Part shown: in pieces, positions 17,394 to 26,044 of the stretch
How positions within the stretch are numbered: position 1 is the first letter of the stretch
How the letters are laid out: every line of letters starts with the position of its first letter
NCBI GenBank assembly: GCA_949419965.1
Contig: CASPAC010000003.1
Coordinates: 19,339-83,338 of the forward strand
Reading direction: 5' to 3'
DNA length: 64,000 bases
Source: Bacteroidales bacterium
GTDB taxonomy: Bacteria; Bacteroidota; Bacteroidia; Bacteroidales; Rikenellaceae
Notes under the pieces: model-generated
The model's database searches: none
What the model saw: only the letters and a program-made list of their open reading frames with translations
What the model was told of the DNA's origin: nothing
Program-made: the position numbers and the translations under genes

Positions 17394-17672
17394 ATGATGA
17401 AAACGGTTGCGGACGCGGGTGTCCGATTCTCATGCGCGATTTTGCAAAAGGTGTTGCGGGCGGCGGCCGTATGGCCGGGCAGGGTCGTGCGTTTCTATGC
17501 GGAGGGGTTTCGCGCGATGACCCTCGGCCGGACGTTGTGGATCATCGTGCTGGTAAAACTTTTCGTCATGTTCGCTCTGCTGAAACCCTTTTTCTTCGCC
17601 GATCCGTTGGCCGGAAGGGACGGGCGGCAGCGGGCGGCTTGCGTATTGGAAGAATTGACATTGAATAGATAG
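17394..17672 (+). CDS. DUF4492 small membrane protein of the cytochrome bd operon
   Basis: A 92-residue protein (M2 at 17397 is an alternative start). The conserved core RFYAEGFRAMTLGRTLWI and one transmembrane helix (WIIVLVKLFVMFALLKPFFF) identify DUF4492, which in Bacteroidota is regularly encoded just before cydA. One base separates it from cydA, so it is translated with the oxidase. By position and size it may be an accessory or assembly subunit of cytochrome bd, comparable in role but not in sequence to CydX; this is inference. The N-terminus is about 30 residues longer than the core motif needs. Confidence 0.82.
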   Translation: MMKTVADAGVRFSCAILQKVLRAAAVWPGRVVRFYAEGFRAMTLGRTLWIIVLVKLFVMFALLKPFFFADPLAGRDGRQRAACVLEELTLNR

Positions 17673-17673
17673 T

Positions 17674-19245
17674 ATGGTTTCCGATTATTTGCAGACAGTC
17701 GACTGGTCGCGGGCGCAGTTCGCCATGACGGCCGTCTACCATTGGTTTTTCGTTCCGCTGACGCTCGGGTTGAGCGTGTTGATCGCCATGATGGAGACTC
17801 TTTATTACCGTACGCGGGACGATTTCTGGCGCCGCACGACCCGTTTCTGGATGCGTTTGTTCGGTATCAACTTCGCCATCGGCGTGGCCACGGGATTGAT
17901 CCTCGAATTCGAGTTCGGCACCAATTGGTCGAACTATTCGCACTTCGTGGGCGACATCTTCGGCGCGCCCTTGGCCATCGAGGGGATCATGGCCTTCTTC
18001 CTCGAAACGACCTTCATCGCCGTGATGTTTTTCGGTTGGAACAAGGTCGGCCGCGGCTTCCATCTTGCCTCGACCTGGCTTACGGCCGTCGGGGCCAACC
18101 TTTCGGCGTGGTGGATCTTGGTGGCCAATGCCTGGATGCAGTACCCTGTGGGATGTACGTTCAACTTGCAGACCGTGCGCAACGAAATGACCTCGTTCTG
18201 GGAGGTGGCCCTCTCGCCCGTGGCTGTCAACAAGTTTTTCCATACGGTCTGCTCGTCGTTCACGTTGGCCTCGCTGTTCGTCGTCGGCGTGAGCGCGTGG
18301 TATCTGCTGCGCCGGCGTGAGGAGAAGATGGCCCGCGCAAGCATCGCTTTGGCGTCGGCTTTCGGGTTCGTTTTTGTCGTGCTTACGGCCACCACCGGCG
18401 ACCGGTCGGGTGTCGTCGTCGCCCGGGTGCAGCCCATGAAGCTGGCAGCTATGGAGGCACTCTACCGGGGCGAGGAGGGAGCGCCGCTGACGCTCTTCGG
18501 CGTGCTGCGGCCCGAAAGAGAACGGACGTCCGACGATGTTTTCCGCTTCAGTTTGGGCGTTCCTCGGTTGTTGTCCTTGATGAGTTTCCGGGATGCCGGT
18601 GCGTTCGTGCCCGGGATCGACGATCTGGTCGACGGCAACCCTGGACGGGGTATCATGCCGGTTGCCGAGAAGATGGCGCGCGGACGCGTGGCGGTGGGGG
18701 AGCTGGTATGTTACCGGGCGGCCCGCGAGGTTGGCGACCGGCCGGCGATGGAGGCCGTCGAACGCCGGTTCGACCCGTCGACTCCAGAGGGCAGGGCGTT
18801 TCTGCGCGATTATTTCGCTTATTTCGGCTACGGCTACTTGCAGTCGCCGCAGCAGACCGTGCCCAACGTGCCGCTGCTGTTTTATTCGTTCCGCGTGATG
18901 GTTGGCGCCGGGGTGTTTTTCATGCTGTTGCTGGCGTTCGTGTGGCGGTCGAACCGCCGCGGCACGTTGGTGCGGCAGCGGTGGCTGTTGCGGGTGTGCA
19001 TCTGGACGATTCCGCTGGCCTACCTCGCCTCGCAGGCCGGCTGGGTGCTGGCCGAGGTCGGCCGCCAGCCGTGGGCCATTCAGGAGCTGATGCCCGTGGG
19101 AATCGCAGCGTCGAAATTGCCGAGCGCTTCGGTCGGTGTGACGTTTTTTCTTTTTCTGGCGCTTTTTTCGGCGCTCTTGGTGGCCGAGATAAGCATTCTT
19201 CTGCGTCAGATCAAGATAGGGCCGGAAAAGATCGACAACGAGTAA
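17674..19245 (+). CDS. cydA: Cytochrome bd quinol oxidase subunit I
   Basis: A 523-residue inner-membrane haem protein that oxidises quinol and reduces oxygen to water. H23 in VYHWFFVPLTLG is the predicted haem b595 ligand, KFFHTV carries the b558 histidine and YSFRVMVGAG the b558 methionine; GIMAFFLETTFIAVMFFGW is the proton/haem d helix, and GRQPW is the conserved family signature near the C-terminus. The periplasmic Q-loop (about 250-380) is present but of the short kind. With DUF4492 and cydB it forms one operon. In a gut anaerobe this enzyme scavenges traces of oxygen and can support nanaerobic respiration. Confidence 0.96.
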   Translation: MVSDYLQTVDWSRAQFAMTAVYHWFFVPLTLGLSVLIAMMETLYYRTRDDFWRRTTRFWMRLFGINFAIGVATGLILEFEFGTNWSNYSHFVGDIFGAPLAIEGIMAFFLETTFIAVMFFGWNKVGRGFHLASTWLTAVGANLSAWWILVANAWMQYPVGCTFNLQTVRNEMTSFWEVALSPVAVNKFFHTVCSSFTLASLFVVGVSAWYLLRRREEKMARASIALASAFGFVFVVLTATTGDRSGVVVARVQPMKLAAMEALYRGEEGAPLTLFGVLRPERERTSDDVFRFSLGVPRLLSLMSFRDAGAFVPGIDDLVDGNPGRGIMPVAEKMARGRVAVGELVCYRAAREVGDRPAMEAVERRFDPSTPEGRAFLRDYFAYFGYGYLQSPQQTVPNVPLLFYSFRVMVGAGVFFMLLLAFVWRSNRRGTLVRQRWLLRVCIWTIPLAYLASQAGWVLAEVGRQPWAIQELMPVGIAASKLPSASVGVTFFLFLALFSALLVAEISILLRQIKIGPEKIDNE

Positions 19246-19276
19246 TAAAGCGGCTTCGGCCGCATGATTTTTAGCT

Positions 19277-20428
19277 ATGGATACATTGATTTTTTTGCAA
19301 CATTATTGGTGGTTCGTGATTTCGTTGTTGGGGGCGCTGCTCGTTTTCCTGCTTTTCGTGCAGGGCGGGCAGGCGCTGGTGCGCTGGCTCGCCGTGGACG
19401 AGGAGGGGCGCAATCTTGTTCTTAATGCGACGGGCCGCAAATGGGAACTGACTTTCACGACGCTCGTCACGTTCGGCGGGGCATTTTTCGCTTCGTTCCC
19501 GCTGTTCTACTCGACGTCGTTCGGTGGCGCGGCCTACGTGTGGACGGCTATTTTGTTCTGCTTTGTCTTGCAGGCCGTGGCCTACGAGTACCGGCGCAAG
19601 CCCGGCAATGTCTGGGGCACCAGGACGTTCGACGCATTCCTGACGATCAACGGTCTGCTCGGGCCGTTTTTGCTGGGAACGGCTCTCTCGACCCTTTTTA
19701 CCGGGGCGCCTTTTACGGTCGACCGGCTCAATCTGGCCGACCGGGGCGGCGACGGGCATGTCGTGATTTCGCAGTGGGCCACGCCGTGGCACGGACTCGA
19801 TGCGTTGGCCAACGGCTGGAATGTCGTGCTGGGGCTGGCGGTCGCGCTCCTGGCCATGACGCTGGGGTGCCAGTATGCGATGAACTGTATCGACGACGGG
19901 GAGGTCGCACGCCGTGCCCGCAAGAGGATGCGCCCCCTCGCGATCGGTTTTGTGCTCTGTTTCGTCGCTTGGCTGGTGCGGTTGCTTTGCGCGGCGGGGT
20001 ATGCGGTCGATCCGGCAACGGGCGCGATCGTAGTGGAACCCTACAAATACCTGCACAACCTGCTGGCGATGCCTTATGTGGCGGCCGTGTTGCTCGGGGG
20101 CGTCGCAGCCGTGCTGCGGAGTATCGTGTCGGGGTGGCGCGGTAGCCGTCGGGCCGTGTGGTGGGGCGGTTCCGGAACTATCCTGACCGTCTTGGCGCTG
20201 TTGCTGTGCGCAGGCTGGAACCGTACGGCCTACTATCCCTCGTTGGCCGACATGCAGTCGTCGCTGACGATCGGCAATTCGTCGTCGAGTCTTTTCACGC
20301 TGCGGACGATGGCCTGGGTCTCGCTTTTCATTCCGTTCGTGGCGATCTATATTGGTTATGCCTGGCGGTCGATCGACCGTCGGCGTGTGACCCGGGCCGA
20401 ACTCGACGAAAGAGAACACCGATACTGA
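19277..20428 (+). CDS. cydB: Cytochrome bd quinol oxidase subunit II
   Basis: A 383-residue membrane protein with about 8-9 transmembrane helices, usual for CydB. The N-terminus LIFLQHYWWFVISLLGALLV and the segment NGLLGPFLLGTALSTLFTG are typical. It partners CydA in the bd oxidase. It starts 31 bases after cydA and ends before a bidirectional terminator at 20494-20520. Confidence 0.94.
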   Translation: MDTLIFLQHYWWFVISLLGALLVFLLFVQGGQALVRWLAVDEEGRNLVLNATGRKWELTFTTLVTFGGAFFASFPLFYSTSFGGAAYVWTAILFCFVLQAVAYEYRRKPGNVWGTRTFDAFLTINGLLGPFLLGTALSTLFTGAPFTVDRLNLADRGGDGHVVISQWATPWHGLDALANGWNVVLGLAVALLAMTLGCQYAMNCIDDGEVARRARKRMRPLAIGFVLCFVAWLVRLLCAAGYAVDPATGAIVVEPYKYLHNLLAMPYVAAVLLGGVAAVLRSIVSGWRGSRRAVWWGGSGTILTVLALLLCAGWNRTAYYPSLADMQSSLTIGNSSSSLFTLRTMAWVSLFIPFVAIYIGYAWRSIDRRRVTRAELDEREHRY

Positions 20429-20493
20429 AAGCGGTCGCGCCCTCTACAACGCCGGCGGCCCGGAGCAAGCCGGAACCCGACCGTAAAAAATAA

Positions 20494-20520
20494 GGCGGAA
20501 CCATGCAAAAGGGTTCCGCC
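20494..20520. terminator. Bidirectional terminator between cydB and fabI
   Basis: GGCGGAACC (20494-20502) pairs perfectly with GGTTCCGCC (20512-20520). On the plus strand it is followed by TCTTTGT; on the minus strand by TTATTTTTT, so it serves the convergent fabI gene best. Confidence 0.75.
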
Positions 20521-20547
20521 TCTTTGTCGGATCGCTCCGGCCGGAGG

Positions 20548-21417
20548 TTACTCCTCCTGCTGTCCGAAAGGATATTGGTTCTGCTGTACGTCGTCGAAGC
20601 GCATGCCCTTTTCGTAGGTCTTCATCGCGCGGCGCGACATGCCCATCGACGAGAATCCGCCGTCGTGGTAGAGGTTCTGCATCGTTACCTTGCGCGTGAA
20701 GTCGGAGAAGAGCGTCAGCACGTAGTCGGCACAGTCTTCAGCCGTAGCGTTGCCCAGGGGCGACATGTTCTCGGCGAACGACATCAGATCGCCCAGGCCC
20801 AGCACGCCGCTGCCTGCCGTGGTCGCCGTGGGCGACTGCGACACGGTGTTGATGCGCACGTGCTTCTCACGACCGTAGATGTAGCCGAAGCTGCGGGCGA
20901 TCGATTCGAGCAGCGCCTTGGCGTCGGCCATGTCGTTGTAGCCGTAGAGCGTGCGCTGGGCGGCGATGTACGACAACGCCACGATCGAGCCCCATTCGTT
21001 GATGGCGTCCTTCTTGCGCGCTACCTGGATCGCCTTGTGGAACGAAACGGCCGAGATGTCGAGCGTTTTCGACAGATAGTCGTAGTCCAGGTCGTCGTAG
21101 GTGCGGCCCTTGCGGACGTTGGGCGACATGCCGATGGAGTGGAGCATGAAGTCGAACTTGCCGCCGAAGTGCTCCATCGTCTTGTCGATCAGGTTCTCCA
21201 GGTCTTCGACGCTCGTCGCATCGGCCGGGATGACCACCGTATTGCATTTCTCGGCCAGCTGACCGATCGTGCCCATGCGGATCGAGACGGCCGTATTCGT
21301 CAGCACGATTTCGGCGCCCTCCTCCACGGCGCGTTCCGCCACTTTCCAGGCGATCGACTGCTCGTTGAGCGCTCCGAAGATCAGACCTTTCTTGCCTTTG
21401 AGTAATTGAGATGCCAT
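20548..21417 (-). CDS. fabI: Enoyl-[acyl-carrier-protein] reductase (NADH), FabI type
   Basis: A 289-residue short-chain dehydrogenase-fold enzyme catalysing the last reduction in fatty-acid elongation. The FabI signature GALNEQSIAW is near the N-terminus (cofactor site) and the catalytic pair is Y-x6-K in YNDMADAK. The start MASQLLKG (21417) aligns with other FabI proteins; an ATG four codons upstream (21429) is possible. A TACCTTTG promoter box lies 27 bases before the preferred start. The gene is divergent from the pectin locus and marks its left border. Confidence 0.94.
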   Translation of the reverse strand: MASQLLKGKKGLIFGALNEQSIAWKVAERAVEEGAEIVLTNTAVSIRMGTIGQLAEKCNTVVIPADATSVEDLENLIDKTMEHFGGKFDFMLHSIGMSPNVRKGRTYDDLDYDYLSKTLDISAVSFHKAIQVARKKDAINEWGSIVALSYIAAQRTLYGYNDMADAKALLESIARSFGYIYGREKHVRINTVSQSPTATTAGSGVLGLGDLMSFAENMSPLGNATAEDCADYVLTLFSDFTRKVTMQNLYHDGGFSSMGMSRRAMKTYEKGMRFDDVQQNQYPFGQQEE

Positions 21418-21443
21418 ATTTGATTCCATTTAAAAATTCAGGG

Positions 21444-21451
21444 CAAAGGTA
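21444..21451 (-). promoter_or_regulatory. -7 box of fabI
   Basis: On the minus strand TACCTTTG, an exact consensus match, with TTG in TCAATTG about 20 bases upstream as a -33 element. Confidence 0.6.
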
Positions 21452-21587
21452 GCGATTTTTTTTCAATTGATTGTGCCGATGCCGGAAATCAGCGTCGCGG
21501 GGTGCGGTTCGGGCCTGCGATGTGACTTTAATGCTAAAGAAAATGATTTTGTTGGGCCGGCCCGTTGACCGTTCGCACCGAATAGTC

Positions 21588-21595
21588 TATTTTTG
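21588..21595 (+). promoter_or_regulatory. -7 box of the first RG-I transcription unit
   Basis: TATTTTTG matches TAnnTTTG, with TTGA at 21564-21567 spaced about 20 bases upstream. The leader to ATG 21702 would be about 100 bases. A small inverted repeat, CTTTA-ATGC-TAAAG (21526-21539), lies about 50 bases upstream of the box and could be a regulator site. Confidence 0.5.
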
Positions 21596-21701
21596 TAGAA
21601 CGATGATTCCGTCCGTCCGGACTGCAAGTCCGACCTGCAGCCGGATGCGGTTTTCGTCGTTGCGGCCCGGCCGAATAACCAGACTACACTTAAATTATAC
21701 T

Positions 21702-24218
21702 ATGAAACCTTTTTTTCTTGCGCTGCTTTTCTTGGCGGCGTTCTCGCCGGCCGGCGCTGCGATCAAGATGCCGGCGGTATTTTCCGACAACATGGTTTTG
21801 CAGCAGCAGACCCGTGCCGCCGTGTGGGGCAAGGCTGCTCCGCGCGAGCGGATCGCTGTCGTTGCTTCGTGGAGCGATAAGGTCTACCGCACCGTAGCCG
21901 GCCGCGACGGGCGATGGCAGCTCACCGTTGAGACCCCCGAGGCCATGACTGGGCAGCAGCTCACTATTTGCGGGGCCGACACGGTGGTGATCCGCAATAT
22001 CCTGATCGGCGAGGTGTGGCTTTGCTCGGGCCAGTCCAACATGGAGTTTCCTACGGCCCGCGATCCCAAGAATAAATGGATGACCGGTATAGCCGACTAC
22101 GATGAGCAGATGGGCGACGCCACGTTCGATAACCTGCGCCTGTTCCACGTCGAGCACCAGTTGGCGCCCGACGGCGAACGCGACGATTGCGTGGGCCGGT
22201 GGGTGGTCTGCACGCCCGAGAACCTGAAGTTGTTCTCGGCCGTGGGTTTCGCTTTCGGCCGTTCCCTGCATAAGGAGTTGCTGCGGCCCGTGGGCTTGAT
22301 CCAGTCGTCGTGGGGCGGCACGCATGCCGAGTCGTGGACTCCGATGGAGGTCATGGCCCGCAATCCGCTCTATGCCGATGTGCTGGAGCAGTACGCTCCC
22401 GATAAAATCAAGCGCAACAAGGATCATTGCAAGGTTCCCGCTACCTTGTGGAACGGCATGATCCGTCCGATCTGTCCTTATACGGTCAAGGGATGCGTCT
22501 GGTACCAGGGCGAGTCCAATTCGGTGCGGGCTGAAAAATACCAGCAGGTTTTTACCAACATGATCGACGCCTGGCGCAAGGAGTTCCGCGCGCCCGACAT
22601 GCCGTTTTATTTTGTGCAGATCGCGCCCCACTACCAGCAGCCCCCGACCATCCGCGACGCCCAGTTCCGCACCTGGCGGTCGGTGCGCCGCACGGGCATG
22701 GTCGTCGTTACGGACGTGGGCGATTCGCTCGATATCCATCCTCGCAACAAGGTCGTGCCTGGCGAGCGGTTGGCCCGGTGGGCGCTCAACCGCGACTATG
22801 GCCGCGACGTGGCTTGCGAGAGTCCTTATTTCCTCTCGTTGCGGCGCGAGGGTTCCGCCTTGGCGGTAAAATTCGCCCATGCCGAGGGCGGTCTGCGTGC
22901 CGCCCAGGGCGACCGGATCGAGGGTTTTCTCATCGCCGGGGCCGACCGCCGGTTCTATCCCGCCGAGGCCGTCGCTGCGGGCGACGAGGTGCTGCTGACG
23001 GCTCCGCAGGTCGAGCAGCCCGTGGCCGTGCGCTACGGATGGGGCAAATGGTTCCGGGTCAATCTGGTCAACGGCGCCGGACTCCCCGCCGTGCCGTTCC
23101 GCACCGATGCGTGGGAGCCGGACACCTATGCCCGCTGGTTCGCCGATTCCGAGATGCGCCGGTTCCCCGAGGCCTGGCGTCTCGACCACGGCAAGCGCCT
23201 CTTTTTCGGCTATGCCCAGGGCGTGGGGTGCTGCGCTATGTTGCGCATGTGGAAAGCTACGGGCGAACGCCGCTACTTCGATTATGTGGAGCAGTGGGCC
23301 GATTCGATCGTCGACGAAAAGGGCGGCATCCATCTTTACGATCTGGCTGCTTACAACCTCGATTTCATCAATCCGGGCAAAGTACTCTTCGACTGCTACC
23401 GCGAGACGGGCAAGGAGAAGTACCGCAAGGCGATGGATCGGCTCGTCGGGCAGATGCGCCGCCATCCCCGCACCTGCGACGGCGCCTATTGGCACAAGCT
23501 GATCTACCAGCATCAGATATGGCTCGACGGTCTCTACATGTGTTCGCCGTTTTTGGCGCAGTATGGGGCTGAGTTCGGCCAGCCCGAGTGGATCGACGAA
23601 GCCGTGAAGCAAATTCGGCTTTGCCACATCCACACGTTCGATCCGGCCACGGGACTTTACCATCACGCCTGGGACGAGAGCCGTTCGCAGCGCTGGGCCG
23701 ATCCCGAGACGGGCCATTCGCCCAACTTCTGGGGCCGGTCGATCGGGTGGTGGTTCATGGCGTTGGTCGATAACCTCGACTTCATTCCTGCCGACCATCC
23801 CGACCGGGCGTTCGTCGTTTCGTTGGTGCAGGGGCTGGCCGATGCTTTGCCCAAGTACCAGGACAAGGCCGGGCTGTGGTACCAGGTGCTCGACTGCCCC
23901 AAGCGCAAGGGCAACTTCCCCGAGGCTTCGGTTACCGCGCAGTTCATGTATGCTTATGCCAAGGCCGTGAACAAGGGTTACCTCGATGCTTCCTATCGTC
24001 AGTATGCCGAGAAGGCCTTCGAGGGGCTGCGCAGCAAACTGCTGGGCGAGTGTTCCGACGGCACGCTTTCGCTCACGCGGTGTTGCGCGGTGGGCGGTCT
24101 GGGCGGCAATCCCTACCGCGACGGCAGTTTCGAATATTACATCGGCGAGCGCATGCGCGACAACGATGCCAAAGCGACCGGCCCTTTCATCATGGGGTGT
24201 CTTGAATTGAATAAGTAA
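21702..24218 (+). CDS. Acetylesterase-GH105 fusion (rhamnogalacturonan deacetylase plus unsaturated rhamnogalacturonyl hydrolase)
   Basis: An 838-residue two-domain enzyme with signal peptide MKPFFLALLFLAAFSPAGAA; start at ATG 21702. Residues 20-470 are a sialate-O-acetylesterase-type SGNH hydrolase: nucleophile S112 in CSGQSNMEF, GCVWYQGESN around 265-273, and the DSLDIHP triad region (341-347). Residues 480-838 are a GH105 (alpha/alpha)6 barrel with FGYAQGVGCCAM and catalytic D609 in HQIWLDGLYM, equivalent to the Asp of YteR-type hydrolases. GH105 hydrates the unsaturated uronic acid made by RG lyases. The fusion would remove acetyl groups from galacturonate and the terminal unsaturated sugar in one polypeptide, probably in the periplasm. 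It is the first gene of the RG-I locus, 5 bases before the PL11 gene. Confidence 0.88.
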   Translation: MKPFFLALLFLAAFSPAGAAIKMPAVFSDNMVLQQQTRAAVWGKAAPRERIAVVASWSDKVYRTVAGRDGRWQLTVETPEAMTGQQLTICGADTVVIRNILIGEVWLCSGQSNMEFPTARDPKNKWMTGIADYDEQMGDATFDNLRLFHVEHQLAPDGERDDCVGRWVVCTPENLKLFSAVGFAFGRSLHKELLRPVGLIQSSWGGTHAESWTPMEVMARNPLYADVLEQYAPDKIKRNKDHCKVPATLWNGMIRPICPYTVKGCVWYQGESNSVRAEKYQQVFTNMIDAWRKEFRAPDMPFYFVQIAPHYQQPPTIRDAQFRTWRSVRRTGMVVVTDVGDSLDIHPRNKVVPGERLARWALNRDYGRDVACESPYFLSLRREGSALAVKFAHAEGGLRAAQGDRIEGFLIAGADRRFYPAEAVAAGDEVLLTAPQVEQPVAVRYGWGKWFRVNLVNGAGLPAVPFRTDAWEPDTYARWFADSEMRRFPEAWRLDHGKRLFFGYAQGVGCCAMLRMWKATGERRYFDYVEQWADSIVDEKGGIHLYDLAAYNLDFINPGKVLFDCYRETGKEKYRKAMDRLVGQMRRHPRTCDGAYWHKLIYQHQIWLDGLYMCSPFLAQYGAEFGQPEWIDEAVKQIRLCHIHTFDPATGLYHHAWDESRSQRWADPETGHSPNFWGRSIGWWFMALVDNLDFIPADHPDRAFVVSLVQGLADALPKYQDKAGLWYQVLDCPKRKGNFPEASVTAQFMYAYAKAVNKGYLDASYRQYAEKAFEGLRSKLLGECSDGTLSLTRCCAVGGLGGNPYRDGSFEYYIGERMRDNDAKATGPFIMGCLELNK

Positions 24219-24223
24219 GGGAT

Positions 24224-26032
24224 ATGAAAAACAGGTTCTTTCTGGCGTTGGCTGCGGCTCTTTCCGCGGCCGGCCTTTTTGCGCAGGATCCTCGCGAACG
24301 GGTCTACAACTACGAGGTGCTCCACCCCAGTCACGAGCAGAAGCCGCCCGTGACGGGCTATGCTGCCGTGCGGGTCGGGGAGCGTTTGGACCGCGGACTG
24401 ACCGTGCAGCCCGCACGCGACACGACGGGCGTCTATTTGAGCTGGCGCATGCTCGCCGCCGACCATCCCGAGGTGGGGTTCAACGTCTACCGTCGTATCG
24501 CGGGCCGCACCGAGTTGCTCGACCGACGGTCGGTGTCGAAAACCACGGACTATCTCGATGCAACCCTCCCCGCAGGCGTGGAAGCGGAGTATTGGGTCGA
24601 ACCCTGCTACAACCTCGAAAGCGGCCTGGCCTGCGAGCCGGTGGCCATCGTGTGCGATACGTTGCGGCAGGCACCGCGCTATCGTTCCGTTCGGCTTCGC
24701 GACAACGAGCGGGCGGGCAAGGTGGCTCTGGCCGATCTGAACGGCGATGGCAAATACGATTTCATCGTCCGCACGCCCGACCGCAATGTCGATCCCGGCA
24801 TGCCGGGCGATCCCATGGGCCTGACCTACACGATTTCGGCTTATTTGCACGACGGCACCCATCTTTGGAGCCGTGATCTGGGGCTGGGCATCGAGCCGGG
24901 CATTTGGTATTCGCCTTTCGTGGCCTATGATTTCGACGGCGACGGCAAGGCGGAGGTGGCTTTGAAGACCGCTCCGGCCGATGCGCGGCGCAACGCCCGG
25001 CACCGGGTCGATTCGGGCGAGGAGTATCTTTCGGTGCTCGACGGCATGACCGGCGAGGAACTGGCGCGCGTCGACTGGCCCGAGCGGTCGTGGCGGCTGG
25101 GCGATCTCAACCGGCAGAACCGCAACCAGCTGGGCATGGCCTTTCTCGACGGGCGGACGCCTTGCATCATCGCTGCGCGGGGCACCTATCGCGCCATGCT
25201 GGCCGATGCCTGGCAGTTCCACGACGGCCGCCTGACGCGGCTCTGGCGTTGGGACGGCGACGAGGAGAATCCCGTGATCCGCAGTCAGGGTGCCCACAGC
25301 ATGGTGGCAGGCGATGTCGACGGCGACGGGCGCGACGAAATCCTTTTGGGTGGCTGTATGCTCGACGACAACGGGACGCTGCTCTGGTCGGCCGGCATCG
25401 GACATCCCGATAAAGCCTATTTGGCTGACATCGATCCCGCACGGCCGGGTTTGGAGGTCTTCTTGTGCGGCGAGGTGCGCCACGACGACGGCCGCGGCGT
25501 CTGCGTGGTCGATGCAGCGACCGGGCGTCAGGTGTGGAATATCGGCCGGCCGACGTATCACGTAGGCGACGGCATGGTCGTCGATTTCGACCCCTCGCAT
25601 CCGGGCATGGAGTGCATCGGCAAGGAGGACAGGAAAGGCGGCAGCACCGCGCGTTATCTGCTCACGGCGCAGGGCGAGGAGCTGTTTCCCGAGGCGGTTC
25701 CCGACTGCCGCAACTGGGTGTGGTGGGGCGCCGACCGGCTGCGCGAGACGTTCAGGGGGCGGCGCGACACCCAGTGCGTGGTCGAATGGCCCGACCGGGT
25801 GCTCGCCGAGGGGATCGAGGGATCGATCGTCATGATCGCCGACATCCTGGGCGACTGGCGCGAGGAGATCGTCACGGCTTTGCCGGGCGAGTTGCGCATC
25901 TATATGACCGACATCCCCGCCGCCGACCGGCGTCCCGCGCTCATGCAGGATCCGCTCTACCGCAGCTATGTGCTTCATCGCAGCATGGGTTATCCCCAGG
26001 CGCCCGTGCCGTCGTATTATTTAGGTAAATAA
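24224..26032 (+). CDS. PL11 rhamnogalacturonan lyase
   Basis: A 602-residue secreted protein (signal peptide MKNRFFLALAAALSAAGLFAQ). The N-terminal beta domain contains LDRGLTVQ..GVYLSWRML and FNVYR, followed by an eight-bladed propeller rich in calcium-type DLNGDGKYDF, DFDGDGKAEVALKT and DVDGDGRDEILLGG motifs, the layout of YesW/YesX-type PL11 lyases. These cut the alpha-1,4 bond between rhamnose and galacturonate in RG-I by beta-elimination and leave the unsaturated end that GH105 then removes. Length matches the family. It sits between the esterase-GH105 fusion and a GH28 gene, with gaps of 5 and 12 bases, in one transcript. Confidence 0.9.
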   Translation: MKNRFFLALAAALSAAGLFAQDPRERVYNYEVLHPSHEQKPPVTGYAAVRVGERLDRGLTVQPARDTTGVYLSWRMLAADHPEVGFNVYRRIAGRTELLDRRSVSKTTDYLDATLPAGVEAEYWVEPCYNLESGLACEPVAIVCDTLRQAPRYRSVRLRDNERAGKVALADLNGDGKYDFIVRTPDRNVDPGMPGDPMGLTYTISAYLHDGTHLWSRDLGLGIEPGIWYSPFVAYDFDGDGKAEVALKTAPADARRNARHRVDSGEEYLSVLDGMTGEELARVDWPERSWRLGDLNRQNRNQLGMAFLDGRTPCIIAARGTYRAMLADAWQFHDGRLTRLWRWDGDEENPVIRSQGAHSMVAGDVDGDGRDEILLGGCMLDDNGTLLWSAGIGHPDKAYLADIDPARPGLEVFLCGEVRHDDGRGVCVVDAATGRQVWNIGRPTYHVGDGMVVDFDPSHPGMECIGKEDRKGGSTARYLLTAQGEELFPEAVPDCRNWVWWGADRLRETFRGRRDTQCVVEWPDRVLAEGIEGSIVMIADILGDWREEIVTALPGELRIYMTDIPAADRRPALMQDPLYRSYVLHRSMGYPQAPVPSYYLGK

Positions 26033-26044
26033 AATATTCTGGTT

